The notes under the pieces: generated by a model | What the model was told of the DNA's origin: nothing | The model's database searches: none | The model's input: the letters and a program-made list of their open reading frames with translations, nothing else | Shown: piece by piece, positions 1-13,100 of the stretch | How positions within the stretch are numbered: the stretch's first letter is position 1 | Layout of the letters: each line of letters starts with the position of its first letter | Origin: Daphnia carinata | Lineage: Eukaryota; Arthropoda; Branchiopoda; Diplostraca; Daphniidae | Assembly: GCF_022539665.2 (NCBI RefSeq) | Contig: NC_081339.1 | Location: forward strand, 2,628,017 to 2,692,016 | Length of the DNA stretch: 64,000 nucleotides | Direction: 5' to 3' | Translations under genes and position numbers: made by a program

Positions 1-3000
1 TTTTTTTTTTTTTTTGGCAAGAATGGCATAAAGATAATCGCTGTTATGATGCTATAAGTGAATAGCCATCATTTTGAACAAGCCAAAATAGAAAAACGGT
101 ACATTTTCTTTTTTTTTTTTTTTTTTTTGCAAATGAAAATGGACATCTTTAGTAGATTGAGGATTTCAGGAGCTTTTGAATGAATGGAGCGGGGGAAAAA
201 AAAAACTGGAGAGCCGATTACACGTCGATATCGAACCGGACTAGGAGATCGATGATGCTCAAAACAATCGAAGTTGTTGTAGTGTGTATATACACAACAA
301 CAAGGCCGGTGCCCATTATGGAGTGGACTTATTGTATATAAATAAGAAGCGCATTAGACTCTGCTATCCACTGGGCGTGTGTTACAACTTGCATTGAAAA
401 ACATGGCTGCAAAAAAAAAAAAGCCCACTGTTATGTACGTTGCTCGTGATCGATGATGAAATCGACGCGTCGGCGTCGTCACCTTGACCTTCGAAAAATA
501 ATCGAAACTCTGATGCTTCTCTTCGTATAAGTCTCTCGTGCGTACACTCAGTCATACAGCATATAAGAGAAACGAAGAGTATGTGAGAGAGAGAGAGAGA
601 GAGCGAGCGAGAACAGAGCATCGATCTCCTGACTATCGAACGGCTTTCCAAGTTCCCGCCACACGCTCCGGCACGACGTCAACCACGTGCTTTGCCTCTT
701 CCATCCCCCCATGTCAGTTGATCGAATCAAAACACTAAGAGCACGAACGCAAAAAATCTACATATAAGAAATCTTTAACTATTTGATTTACTTACCTGGA
801 ACATCGGGTGCGATCTTCATTCGTTCATTTTGATGATGTTTAGGTACAAATCATTTGATTATCAGATGACGGTCCAGTTATGTAGTTGAAACGTTTCATT
901 GTTGATGAGCCATTAATTACTTACCTCGTTGACATTGTGTAGTGTGCCTCTAATCTAATACTGATGGTGAATTCGCTGAATTTAAGTTAAGCCATCCAAT
1001 GAGCGGTCCAGCCTTCCCTCCTTGTCTGCCGTTGTGAAACGAAATCCGCAGGGCGGATACGTATATATACATATAATTTGGGTGGAGTATATGTACTATG
1101 TGTCTACGTTGCACATGTTAAGCTTCTATACCTTTTCTCCCTGTTTCTTTTTTTTTTTTTAATAGTAAAAAAAAAGGTGCATGTAGACAGAAAATAAGAG
1201 AACAGGATAAAAAAAAAAAAAAAGCGCAAACACACACACGAAAAAGAAGAAGAAAAAACTCGACAGCAGGGGGGGGGGAGAGGGCAGGGCACTGGTCCGT
1301 TAAAATACACACACAATAAGAGTTACGGTGGTACTGGTTATATGGAAACTGGGGGAGGATGGGGTGAGTTATAAAGGTGTGTCTATGCAAGGTACACATA
1401 TAAAGCCTGCACACACACATATCCACCGGTACGTAGAAGCAGCAGACATTTTGTATTTTGTTTTTCCCTTTTTTTTTTTTTTTTTAGTTGTGCGTTCGCT
1501 TTTTATTCTTTTTCCTTTCTTTCTCTCTTCTTCCTCCGCTTCCCCTTTTTTTTTCACGGTTGAAGAGGGTGGAGGGGGCGCAGGAGTGGGTGGAAGAACA
1601 AGACTTGGGGATCTTGATGCTCTAATATGAAACATTGCTGACGTTTTAAATCAAAACGAGTTCCCTTTTAAACAAAAAAAAAATGGCTGACAAAAAAAGT
1701 AAATACAAATTTCCTAAAAAATAAAGATGAGCAAATATTAAAATCCCTACTTGCTAGAAAGAAAAAAAAAAAAAATAGGGCAAACGTAGGAAGCCAATGA
1801 GTCCCGTCCGCACACGCAGTACATTCAAAAGACGAGGCAATGCCGTTCATTTCGATCCGCATTACGATCTCCATCCAAAACACACACAATCGTTCTAACA
1901 CTTTAAAGTAATAATAAAACATTAATACGTTTGCAGTTGCGATGTAGAAGAAAAACGGGCATACGGTTTGGTTTGGGATTGTCCGCCCCCCTTGCTTTGT
2001 GTGTACATTGGCCTTCATATCTGACTGTTCGCTCTTTTTGATGGCAAGTTGAAATGCATTGGAGTGAACGCGTGTTATCGTGTCATGGGTTCAGCTGGGT
2101 TATGCAGCGATGGATGGGCTGTAGTAGATGGGGGGGGGGGAGTAAGAAATGAAGAGCCCGACACGGGAGGGGGGGGAGAGGGAAAATGCGGATGAAAAAC
2201 AGGGCGGAGGGGGATGATAGAGAAAGGGGGGGAGGGAGAGAGAGAACGAGGAACAATATAGAGCAAACGGGCGAACGCGAGCAGAGAGAGCCCGATTTTT
2301 TGTTGTATTCTCTTCTTCTTCTTCTTCTTCTTCTCCTTCATCTCCCTCTGTTTTCTCCCCCCCTGCTTCGCCATTGGCGTGTTTCATCCAGGCGGAGTGC
2401 GCCGGCCGACGCGCTTTGACTCTGTCGGCCATTTTGGAATCCACCGACAGCTGTGTGTATGTGCCGCCGCCGTCACCACCACCGACGGGTCGCCGCTCCG
2501 GGTGTGTGTGTGTGTGTGTGTCTATGTTATATACGCGAATGAGAAAAGCAAAGGGAGAAACGAGAGAAAAGCAGAGAGAGAGAGAGAGAGAGGGAGAAAA
2601 TGAGGAGCAGTGCGCGAGCAATAGGAGGCCCCCGTTTCGCCCCTCCCTATATAAATTCAGCTCTTCCCCTCCCTTTTCTCTCCTTGCGACGCTCTTCATG
2701 CCATTGCGAAGAGAGAGGGGGTTGAGAGAGAGAGAGAGAAGGCCGTCAACAGCATCGGAGGGGGGAAAACGGAGTAGAAAGAGAGAGAAAAGCAGTTTGT
2801 GTGTGTGTGCGTGTGCGCGCCGGACCGAGTTCCAATCAGCTGCAGGATTCAGGGGCCCCAGCAAAATCCGTGCCATTTGTTTTGTTTGTTTTGTTTGTTT
2901 TTTTTTTCAGCTAAAATTTTATTAGCGAAATATCATCGTCGTGAACGTGAACGCATTCGTGCTGGACCTATTTTTCCCTCATCTTTTATTCTGGTCCGCT

Positions 3001-3830
3001 TTTTTCATTGGCCCAGTGCTCCCCCCCCCAAAAAAAAATACAACAGCCGGACAACACACACAGACACACAAAATCCTTTCTCTCTGTCTTTTTTATTTTC
3101 CCATACAAGCCAAAGAAATAAAGAAGACGAAGAAGAAGAAGTCTTTGGTGAAATAACAAACGGGAAACCGCGAGCTGTCTCTTCTTCTTGATTTTTTTTT
3201 TTTTTTTTTTGTGGGCCGCGCGCGCGCGCACATCGCAAAAGAAGTTGCAGCTGGCCAAAACAGGAGAAGCGCCAGCAGTGGCAGGGATCTTTTTTCGCTG
3301 CGACCACCAAGTGTGTGCCAGTGTTTTAGGCACAGAAAGCGAAGGACGAGATAGAAGAAAACAAAACAAAACAAAAAAAAAAACACATCATCGTTGATGT
3401 TTTAGGCCCACGCAACTATCGTCAACAACAAAAAAATTGTGTGGCTGTGGCTCGACGTTTTATGGATTGGATTTAATGGTCACGTCATTTGCATACGACG
3501 AGTGTATAGATGTGTGTGTGTGTGTGTGTGTGTGTTAGACAGTTGTGTCTGTCCACCTGTGTACCCGGCCTAGCAAAAAAAAAAAAGCAAGTGTTTTGTG
3601 CTGCTCCTCTTGTCAGTCGTTAGAGATAAAGGACGTCGTTTTTTGTTTTTGAGTACAAAAAACGAATGGTCTGTTCCAACATTTCCGAGGGGATTTTTAC
3701 ACTATTCATTTTGAAAAGGTAAAAATTCGAAAAAGGGGACAAAGTGTTGACGTCTTGGCCATTGTCTAGTGATTCATTTGTAATTATTTTTGGATTTATT
3801 TCGTATATTTATATAAAGTGGTTGTGTGTG
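1..3830 (+). other. Upstream region of onecut, low-complexity, no protein gene seen
   Basis: The region is full of poly-A/T runs, GA repeats (585-602, about 2576-2592), a CTT run (about 2310-2334) and TG repeats (3511-3534). Possible TATA-like stretches lie at 334-343 and 2648-2656. Long open frames exist on both strands around 2100-2925, but they translate to low-complexity Arg/Glu/Ser/Pro and are not credible genes. It probably carries promoter and 5' UTR sequence of onecut, but no start site could be fixed. Confidence 0.5.
3511..3534. repeat. TG dinucleotide microsatellite
   Basis: About twelve uninterrupted TG units in the onecut upstream region. Confidence 0.9.
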
Positions 3831-3944
3831 ATGGCCATTCTAGAAGCTCTGGCCGGCGAGGTGGGTAGCGGTGGCGTCGTCAGCGGCTGCGCTCTGCGAT
3901 GCGCCGTCGAAGGTGGCGGCACCAACGAATTTCGCCTTCTCTAA
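3831..3944 (+). CDS. Possible upstream ORF in the onecut 5' leader
   Basis: A 37-codon open frame, ATG 3831 to TAA 3942-3944, begins MAILEALAGEVGSGG and is rich in Gly, Ala and Val. It is GC-rich, unlike the AT-rich sequence on both sides. It lies about 380 bp upstream of the onecut start and in a different frame. It could be a translated upstream ORF, part of a GC-rich 5' UTR exon, or chance. No family similarity was recognised. Confidence 0.3.
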   Translation: MAILEALAGEVGSGGVVSGCALRCAVEGGGTNEFRLL

Positions 3945-4244
3945 AACTCAAAAAACTGCCACTCCACGTAGTGTTTTAAATGATTTAAAATAAAGACAAA
4001 CTCAACCGATCAAAAGTGAGAGAAAAAATTCAAAACATTCCCGAACGTAACGCGTTGAATCACGAAACACATTCCAATTGATCTCATCGTATTGTCTCTA
4101 GTCTAATTGAAGCCATTCTGCTAGTCATTCCTCTAAATTTGACACGATCAACGAGCGTTCGTCTAGTCGATTTGCTAATCTAAGTGTGTTTCCCCTTGGC
4201 CAAAGAAATGCCAACGTGATTTTGCGTGTCAAAAAAAACCAAAG

Positions 4245-4288
4245 GGGAAAAGAAGAAGAAGAAGAAGAAGGAGAAGAAGAAGAAAGAA
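4245..4288 (+). repeat. GAA/GAAG purine repeat before the onecut start codon
   Basis: An interrupted run of AAG/GAA triplets lies about 40 bp upstream of ATG 4328, presumably in the 5' UTR. It is a microsatellite with no known function. Confidence 0.8.
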
Positions 4289-4327
4289 CGAACACAATCA
4301 TTTGAATGCGCCCGATGATCGAGTGTC

Positions 4328-7300
4328 ATGGAGCGAGACGTGTCCGACCGTGAACTGTTGGAGAACCGCAATCTAATAGGCCACCTATCGTTTTCGTGGC
4401 GGGAATTGCAGGCCGATGTGGCCGATTGTGTCGTCGACGAGGAGCAAGACAGCCAAACGGACATCCACCACATCCACAACAGCCGGCCCCGTCTGGCGTC
4501 GTCGTCCTCTCCGTCTTTGTTGAACGAACGCAATTCGAACGAGCGGGTCACGCTCTTGTCGCACAACAGGGCCACCGTCATGCGCTCGAGGCGACTCCGA
4601 CACGAGCTGGCCGGCACGGAACGGCCGAGCGGCGAAGCGACGCGAAGGACGGACGACGTGGACGACGATGAGATGGGCAACGTCGACGAAGCGGCAACGT
4701 CGCCTGGACGAGCCACGACGCCGCAGGCGGCGGGCCCGGCTTCACCGCCGTCGCCTCCGGCGACGGCCTTCGGTTTGCGCGGCCGGTTACGTCGGCCGGT
4801 CATCCAGCACTCGCCCGTCCCTCCTTCGCCTCCTCATTTCTACGACGAAGACGAGGAGGACGTGGTCGATCCTTCGATGGGCAGCGATCGCCAACGAGCC
4901 ATCGACGACGACGATGAGGAAGAGGACATTGTTAGTTACCGAAACAGACACCAGGAGGCGTCGGGATTGGGCGGCGCTATGACGTCGCCGGCTCCTCCCG
5001 CGTCCTCGCCGACTGGCGGTGGCAATCCGCAGCGCCACTCGTCGCACCCCCACCCTCACCACCACCCGCACCACCTCCAGGAGCAGCACCCATCACCACC
5101 ACCACCACCAGCAGCAGCAGCACCACCATCAATTGCTCGTGTCAGCTGTCGAGGCAGGTGCGCTGTCCGGCGCCAGTGTTTGTTCGGAGCTGGACGACGA
5201 CGGAGAGGCTCAGCTGATCGCTCGCCATCAACACAACCACCACCACCTACACCACCACCACCACCACCACCTCCTCCACCATTCGCATTTGGCTCATCAT
5301 CTAAGTGCCACTAGCGCCGCCGCCGCGGCCGCCAATCAACTGCATTTGCATCCGTCGCAATTGCACCGGCCCCCGATTTTGCCCAGCTTCCATTCGCCCG
5401 GCAATCAAGGGCTCCATTCGCCGCCAGCGCCCCAACCTCCTCCGCACACGGAGGAGGAGGATGACCAGGACGAACGTTCCTCTTATTTGTTGTCTCACCG
5501 CCAGCAACAACAACAGCAACAGCAGCAACAACATCTTCAACCACATCTGCACGCCGGGCTGGCCGATAGCGGCGAAGCCAACGGAGTTAGTGAATCCCCG
5601 TTCGATCCGGCCGAGCCCATCCACGAGGACAACAACAGCGACCCGCAGGATTTGCGGCTGGTCGTCCGTCACCCGGCCAACTTGAGGGTGGGCCGGCCTT
5701 CGCTGGACAACGACGAAGACGAGGAGATTGTGGACGAAGAGGAGAGTGAGTTGATCCAGCATCGGGACAGCGACGCAGAGGACGACGTCCATCCGCATCA
5801 TCATCGTTCCCATCATTTGCAACAACAACAACAACAACAACAACAACATCATCATCAACAGCAGCAACAGCATCACAACAACCAACAACATCACCACCAC
5901 CACCAGCAACAACAACAACAACAACAACACCATCCGGGCGTCGAATCGCCTTTGGGCTCTGCCGATTCCGGCCTCCTCAGTCCGGGCGAACTGAGTCCGT
6001 CTAGAGGTCTCACGATGCTCGACGCGGCCGACTACCGGGCCTTGCACGCCTCGGCCGAGTCCAGCTACCAAACGCTCCAGTCGCTGGCCACCAACAACGG
6101 CGGAGCCTCGTCCAGGATGTCGCCGCATCCTCATCCGGCTTTCGCCGGCGGAGGCAACGCCGGCAACGCCGGTTCTTACGCCACTCTGACGCCGCTCCAA
6201 CCGCTGCCGCCCATCTCTACCGTGTCGGACAAGTTCGTCTACAGCCACCATCCGCAACAACAGCAGCAACAACAACAACAACAACAGCAGCAACAGATCA
6301 ACCACCACCATCACCAGCAACAACTGCAACAACAACAACAACAAATGCATCACCATCACCACCATTTGCAGCACCAGCAACAGCATCAGCACCACCACCA
6401 CGGTGGAGGCGGAGGTTCTGGTGGTGGTGGGGGAGGTAATAACAACGTGTCCGGCTCGTTTACCGTCATGCAGAACAGTTCCGGATTCGTGGGGCAAATG
6501 GGCGCGATGGGAGCCGGACACGGGGCCGGCGGGGGATACGCGGGCGGATACTCCGTCGATAAATTACCGCCGATGGCGCTGTCGCCTCCGCCGGCCGTCC
6601 AGCACGGACACTACAACGTCCAGCATCATTCGGTAGTGTCGGGCCTTCACCAGACGTCGCCACTGTCGCCTTCGTACGGCGGTGGGCATCAAAACAACGG
6701 GCTCCATTCGCCCAGCAAATCGCTGGATTCGCCGACCGGATACGATTACACCATCCGCGGCGCAGGTGGAGGCAGCAGCAACGGATGTCTGGGTCAAGCT
6801 CAACACAGTCCGGGCGGCCCGTTGAGTCCGCAGTCTCACAGCTCGCTGCACTCGCCTCCGCACAGCGGGTACAGCGTCCTGAGTCAGGTGGGCATGAACG
6901 GATTGGCCGGTCCCGGCCCGCTCAGTCCACCACAGCCTCAGCAATTATCGCCTGGTGGCCAGCAGCAGCAGCAACAGCAACCTCAGCAACACGGCCAGAT
7001 GAGTCCTACACCGCCGCCCGGCTTGAGTCTGATGGAACGGATGGAACGGATGGAGCGGATGGAGCGGATGAGGGAAGCCATGCCGCAATCGCCTTCGCCT
7101 CCCTTGGGCGTCTCGTTGTCACGCGACGCCATGATCGGCTCGATGGGTGGAGGCGGCACGATCCATTTGGCCAGCTCCAGTCAAATCCACTTGGCCGGAC
7201 AACAGCATTCGCAGCAGCAACAGCAGCAACAACAACAACAACAGCAAGGATTCGGTCCGGGCTCCGTCGGTCCGGCCGCCTCGAAACATTCGCCTCCGTC

Positions 7301-10167
7301 GTCGATTTCGACGTCGAGTCCCAGCAACGGCGGCGGTGGAGGTGGCGGAGGTGGTGGAGGAGTCGGCGGAGGTAGTGGGAGCAACAACAGCAGCAACGGT
7401 GCCGAGCTGGAAGAGATCAACACCAAAGAGCTAGCGGCCCGCATCTCGGCGGAATTGAAGCGCTACAGCATTCCGCAGGCGATTTTCGCCCAGCGGGTCC
7501 TCTGCCGCTCGCAGGGAACCCTGTCCGACCTCCTGCGCAACCCGAAACCCTGGTCGAAGCTCAAGTCCGGCCGCGAAACGTTCCGGAGAATGTGGAAGTG
7601 GCTCCAAGAACCGGAATTCCAGCGCATGTCCGCCCTCCGTCTTGCCGGTGAGTCTTTCTTATTTCGGCCGTTTCTAGTTTCATTATCGGGGGAGGGGGGG
7701 AGGTCATTACGTTGTCCCCTTTTGTTTTTTGGTGTGTGACAGTCTTTTTGTGTGTGTCTGTGTGTCTGTGTGTACGCTCGCTTCTTCTCGATAAGAAAGA
7801 CGGGACAGCGAGCGACGCGTTTGACGTGAAAACCTAAAACAAACTGGTTGCCATAGCGACGGCCGAGTTTCCCCTTCCTCGTTTTTTTTCAAAACCTAGT
7901 GGACGGTGTGTATTGAGCATAGCGTCCAAACACACACACACACATAAAAGTTGAACGGAAATGCGTCCAGCTGACCTTTAAAGTATCGCCCGTCTGTACA
8001 TTCAAAAGGCCGCAACTAACAAAATGGCAGGTAGTGCGTTGAGATGTTTCAAACAAAAAAACACACATCGGCAAGAAAAGTGTGGACGTTTTCTATACGT
8101 GATTGAAAATGATCGGTAGACCATAGGAGAGAAGACGGGCCGTTGGCTTTCCGCATGAATTGTAGATGATCCCGATACACAAGACGTATCTCTCCGACAC
8201 AGGCCTGTTGAAGTATACACAAGAGTTTGACCAAAGACTTGACCCAACCAGCAAGCTCCAGAGTTTGGATTCCCCCCCCCCCTCCCCGGTCAGAGATTGG
8301 ACCAAAAAAGATAGCCATTGTTTTTTTGTTTTTTTTTTTTTTTTCTTTTATCTTATTTTTTTTTTTTTTCGTCTTGCTCACGCAGTTGGCGTACGTGAAA
8401 AGACTTGCGTGTCTATCGATGAATTCTGCAACCAAACTGAATTGATAATCAACAGCATCGCAATGGTTAGAACGAAGCTGTGCTGCTAGCCTCTTTTTAT
8501 GTTTTTTTTTTTGCGATGTGTATATTTCGCCTTATTGCGTTGATGTGTACATGTTCGGATGACATTCCATTAACGACGGACATTTTTAAATGTTTACATT
8601 TAAAAGAAAAATGGCTGACTTTGAATGATGATTGTACGCGATGGCCTATCGTTGAAGGCATCTCTCTCACTCGATTTTCGACAACTCCCCCCAAATAAAA
8701 AAACCCCGCCCATGTACCTCTTCTAGAATTCCATCAATCCGCCAGAGGCTTTTGGATAGATCTAAAACGAGAATTCCCGTGGTTCCGTTCATTTTTTTTT
8801 TTTTTTTTTTTTTTAAATGGAAAGGGGAGGGGGGGGGATATATTTCGATGCAGAAACTCTCTAGGCTCTTTGTTTTTGTTTTGACGAACGTTGTCTATTA
8901 CATCAAATGTGTGTAGTACATAAAATATATATATAACTATACCTTAACACACACACACACACACAAAAAGGAAGGAGATGCTCAGGTTACGTAACTTACC
9001 TGTCCTCATCATTAGGCATCGGGGGGGAAGGGTTATTATAGACAGCCGGTATATAACCGTGTACGTAGCGACTTGCGACGGACGGCCCCCATGGTACGAC
9101 ATAACATCATTTGTTCCTTTAGGGGGGTGAAGGGATACTCCACGAAGAGTATAGATATTTAATCAAACAAGATACCGGTTTAAATTTTGTTGTTTGTTTG
9201 CTTTTGCGTGGACGTTTGAGAGATTCAATCGATCTTTAAGCCACTATCCATTTTGAAAGGTGTAACAATTCAAGGTTGAAAACCTATTAAAAACAGAATT
9301 CGAGCAGATCAAACTCACGTTTAAAAAAAAACAAAAACAAAAACAAAAAAAATATCGATCGATATGCCTTTACTACCGTCCATCTTTTGTTTCTTTCTTC
9401 CGTATTATGTATATATACCTAGTGCGCTAGGGATGTGTGGCGTACCTCACCGATCGATACGCAACTATTCATCGGTCTACAAAGTGAGCGGGGGGGGAGC
9501 GGGGAAGGAGGAGGAAGAAATGTTATATATAATGTATATATATAAATAACCATTGTAGTCAGCGTGTAATATAGAGTAGAAACGAGGCATTTAAGATGAC
9601 GATTGATTTATAGATGCCAAACATCGAGCCGTAAAAAAAAAGCTGCAGAATCGTTACGTACCGAGGCTCTAGATGTATAAGGATCAATCGAATACAAAAC
9701 AATTCCAGCGGCTCCCGCAGAAATGAAAAAAAAAAAAATAATAAAATAAATGAATATAAATAATAAAAGCGCAGGTTCGTTTGCTTGTTTTTTTTTGTTT
9801 TTTCGTCCAATGGAAATGCGTGAGGCTATTCATCAAAGTACAGCGCGTTATGTGAAATTACTGCAAGATTCAAACAAGCCAATTTTTGGGGGGGGAGAGG
9901 AGGGCATCAAGTGTTATGAAAGAAAAAATAATAATGCAACTGTCTATAGCTGATGATCTGTACAAAAAAAAAAAAAGGCATTCTATTCTTTTTGTGTGTG
10001 TGTCAAACCCAACATATCGTCACTGCTCTTGGTCTATTTCTTATTGTCTCAATCATTTGTTTTGTTTTGTTTCACAGGGCGGGTCTCTTTTTTTTTTTTT
10101 TTTCCGTACCTCATTTTAGTAGTGGTAGTATATCCAACAGCTGATGATGTGTGCACAGAGAGAAACA

Positions 10168-10198
<31 letters not shown>

Positions 10199-13100
10199 AG
10201 AATGATTGCAAAAGTTCCGTTTTTCTTCCGTGTTGATTTGAAAAGAGAGTCGCCTTTTGTTCTTTTTCAACTCCTCTGCTTTAAAGCTGCGCGTGAATAA
10301 AGAAGAACGAACGCTACATATATATACTCCCCATACCACGTAGATGATCGAAAAAAAACGGAGGGGGGGACTGCCTTTCAATTTTTCTTTTGTTTGAATC
10401 TACAACACAAAACGACAAAGTCTTTTCAATTTTTTAAAATATTTTTTTTTGAAGGGAGTTGGCTTCTAAGACGAGACTCTTGTACACGTATCGATGTGCG
10501 TATAACTATCATTTTTGGGCCATGCCAGGAGGTATTAGGATGCCCCGTACGCAACGTATACCTACACACGCCGTACTTGTTCTCATCCCTTCATCGATTG
10601 ACTTTGACGACCTTACACTTCAAAAGGCTGAGTGTAATTTTTTTTTTTTTTTTTGTGTTGTTTTATTTCACTCGTGTAGATGAAGGGTTGGAATCAGCCA
10701 AGACGATCTCAATATATTTTTAGAATTTTTTTCTTAACTTTTGAAAAAAAAAATAGAATGTTGTATGTGTGTGTGTCTTTCAGGTGTGTGCGTAGCCAGA
10801 GAGGATGGGGAGTGATGGCGTGCGTGTTTGCAGGCTATACATATAAGGGCTCTTTGCTGTGCCTCACTTGTAATGTCCTTTATTTATCGGTTGGCATGGC
10901 AACCGAGCGCGTAGCTACTACACACAAAACCATCACTATATAACAGTACGTCTATACACCGTCACCGACAGTCCCTCTTTCTTTTTATCTTTTTTCTCTA
11001 TTCTTTTCCTTTTTTTTTTTTTTTTTTCTCTCTTCTATTCTTTTTCTTTTCGAATATACACAGTGTCGTCCGTGTCCGCCGTCCGTGTCTTCCTTATTTT
11101 GTCAGCCGCGCGGCGTTTGTTTTTTGTTTTTTAAAGACGGACACACAAAAAGGTTTCCGACGCTTTCAAATTATTACGAGGCGAGGAAAAGTCAAGTTCC
11201 TTCAACTCATGCACACACACACACGCACACACACAGACAAAATGATGTTTCTGTTGTTCTTATTCGATAGAATAATACAGCGAGTCGTGTTAAACAACTC
11301 CACCTTTCGTCTATTATGCATATTCAGAAAGCCGATAGAAATGGGGAGGTAGTGCGACCTCTTTTTATTGGAAGCCTATTTTCGCACTTTAAAAACTACG
11401 ATAAGCTGAACGCAGGGTCCCTACTTTTTTTTTTTTATCGATTCGTTTGTGTTGACCAATTGCATATGCCCTGCAAAGACGGGCGTCCCCTCCCAATTGT
11501 CGTACGTGGGACCCTCAGTTCTACACACGAAAACAAACATAGGAACAGGAAACATTTGAAATGGCTTCTTCTTCTTTTATATTTGCTAAAAAAAACAAAC
11601 AATGGGCCAGCATTAGAAAAAAAAATGAACCCTTTCATTCAAATGTGTTCTCACGTTTTTTTAAAATTTGTTTTAAATATAAGGGTCGCACGGTTTGTGG
11701 TAGATATCCAAAAGTCCATCGAAATTGAGGAGAGCCTTCTCCGCTTGTTTGTAGGGATACACACATACCCTGTGTAACGTGAATATTGCCAACAACCGCA
11801 AACTAAACAGACGCTCATATACCCCACCGGCTAAAGTCTTGTAGAAGAAACTGGACGATTCATCGCAGCATGTCATTTTCTTTTTTTTTTATACAGTCAA
11901 AACCGATATATATATATATATAATATTACATGTACGTATTGCATTTCATTTCGGTTGTGGTTTCATATTTTTTCTTTTTGGCCTTCGATGTTTACCGGTA
12001 GGCTAAACCTTTGCGCGTATATATCGTTGGGCAAACGGAAGAGGTTGACTATATACATTCGTGTGTGTACATATGCGGACGTCGCCTAAAATATAAAAAA
12101 GAAAACCAATGGTCGCATTATATCCCCCTGGTGTGCAGTACGTATTTTTTTTTTTATTTTTTTTTTTGCCATGGGTTGCGGTGTAACACGCTGCGCTTAT
12201 GTGCGCATGGATTAGCGTATTGCCAGCTTTAAAAAAGAAAAAAAGTCCAGTTGGGCCCAAGGTATAGAGCTATATAGACTTGCCAAGACAGCAGCTTGCA
12301 CAGTGTCCATAAATACGTTGAGTTAATAGGGCGGAGCGGTTGCCATGGTATAAATGCGCTGTGGGGTGCGTTCGTATACGATGTACATCTGTATAAATAT
12401 GTACGTCCTATAAAAATTCTAATCATACATTTCATTTTATTTTTTAAAAAAAGGTAGACAAGGTATTTCTTTTTCGTGTGTGCCTTTGCTTTTTTTTTTC
12501 TATTTTATTGGTGAAAGTAGGAAATGCGTTCGTTTTTTTTTTTTGTCATTTGCACGTTCATAAAAAAATAATAACGAGACGAAAGGCCTTTGCGTATGTT
12601 GCGTTGATGTCGTAAACTGGTTGCGGATGACGGAAATGGTTGCTGGACACGTGGGGTGGGGTATAAGTATTGTCCATGTTTTTTTTTAAACGTGCGCAAC
12701 GCCAAGCGACGTATCCGAGAGATGCGCATAATTAAATGAGGTGTATAGCGTAAGCGTGAGACGAGCGTGATAATGTACCGGACGAACGTCCTCATGAAAA
12801 TCAACGTTCTCCTTTGCTTTTACTCACCTAAATAAAAATTTTTTTTTTAAATAACAATATTTTTTTTCCTACGAAATTGAATGGCTTTAATTGAAAAACG
12901 TTTGGACCATTTTCTACATGTCCAAATTTAATCCAAATTCGTAGATGGCGTTAAAAGCGGCTCACGTTCTATACGAAACACACAGAATCAAATACAGGGG
13001 GGGGGGGGGGGAATATATATAAAAATGGGAAAAAAAAAAAAAAGAAATAGATAGAACGTGCGAGTCGACCTACGATGGATATCGGCTTTCCTCTCCTTTC

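Noticed and set aside
2100-2925. Long overlapping open frames on both strands upstream of onecut (258 and 183 codons)
   Set aside because: Low-complexity translation from GA/CT and homopolymer repeats; no family similarity, and equal quality on both strands.
5301-6521. 406-codon minus-strand open frame
   Set aside because: It is the antisense shadow of the Gln/His codon tracts of onecut, giving poly-Leu and poly-Val; there is no independent coding signal.
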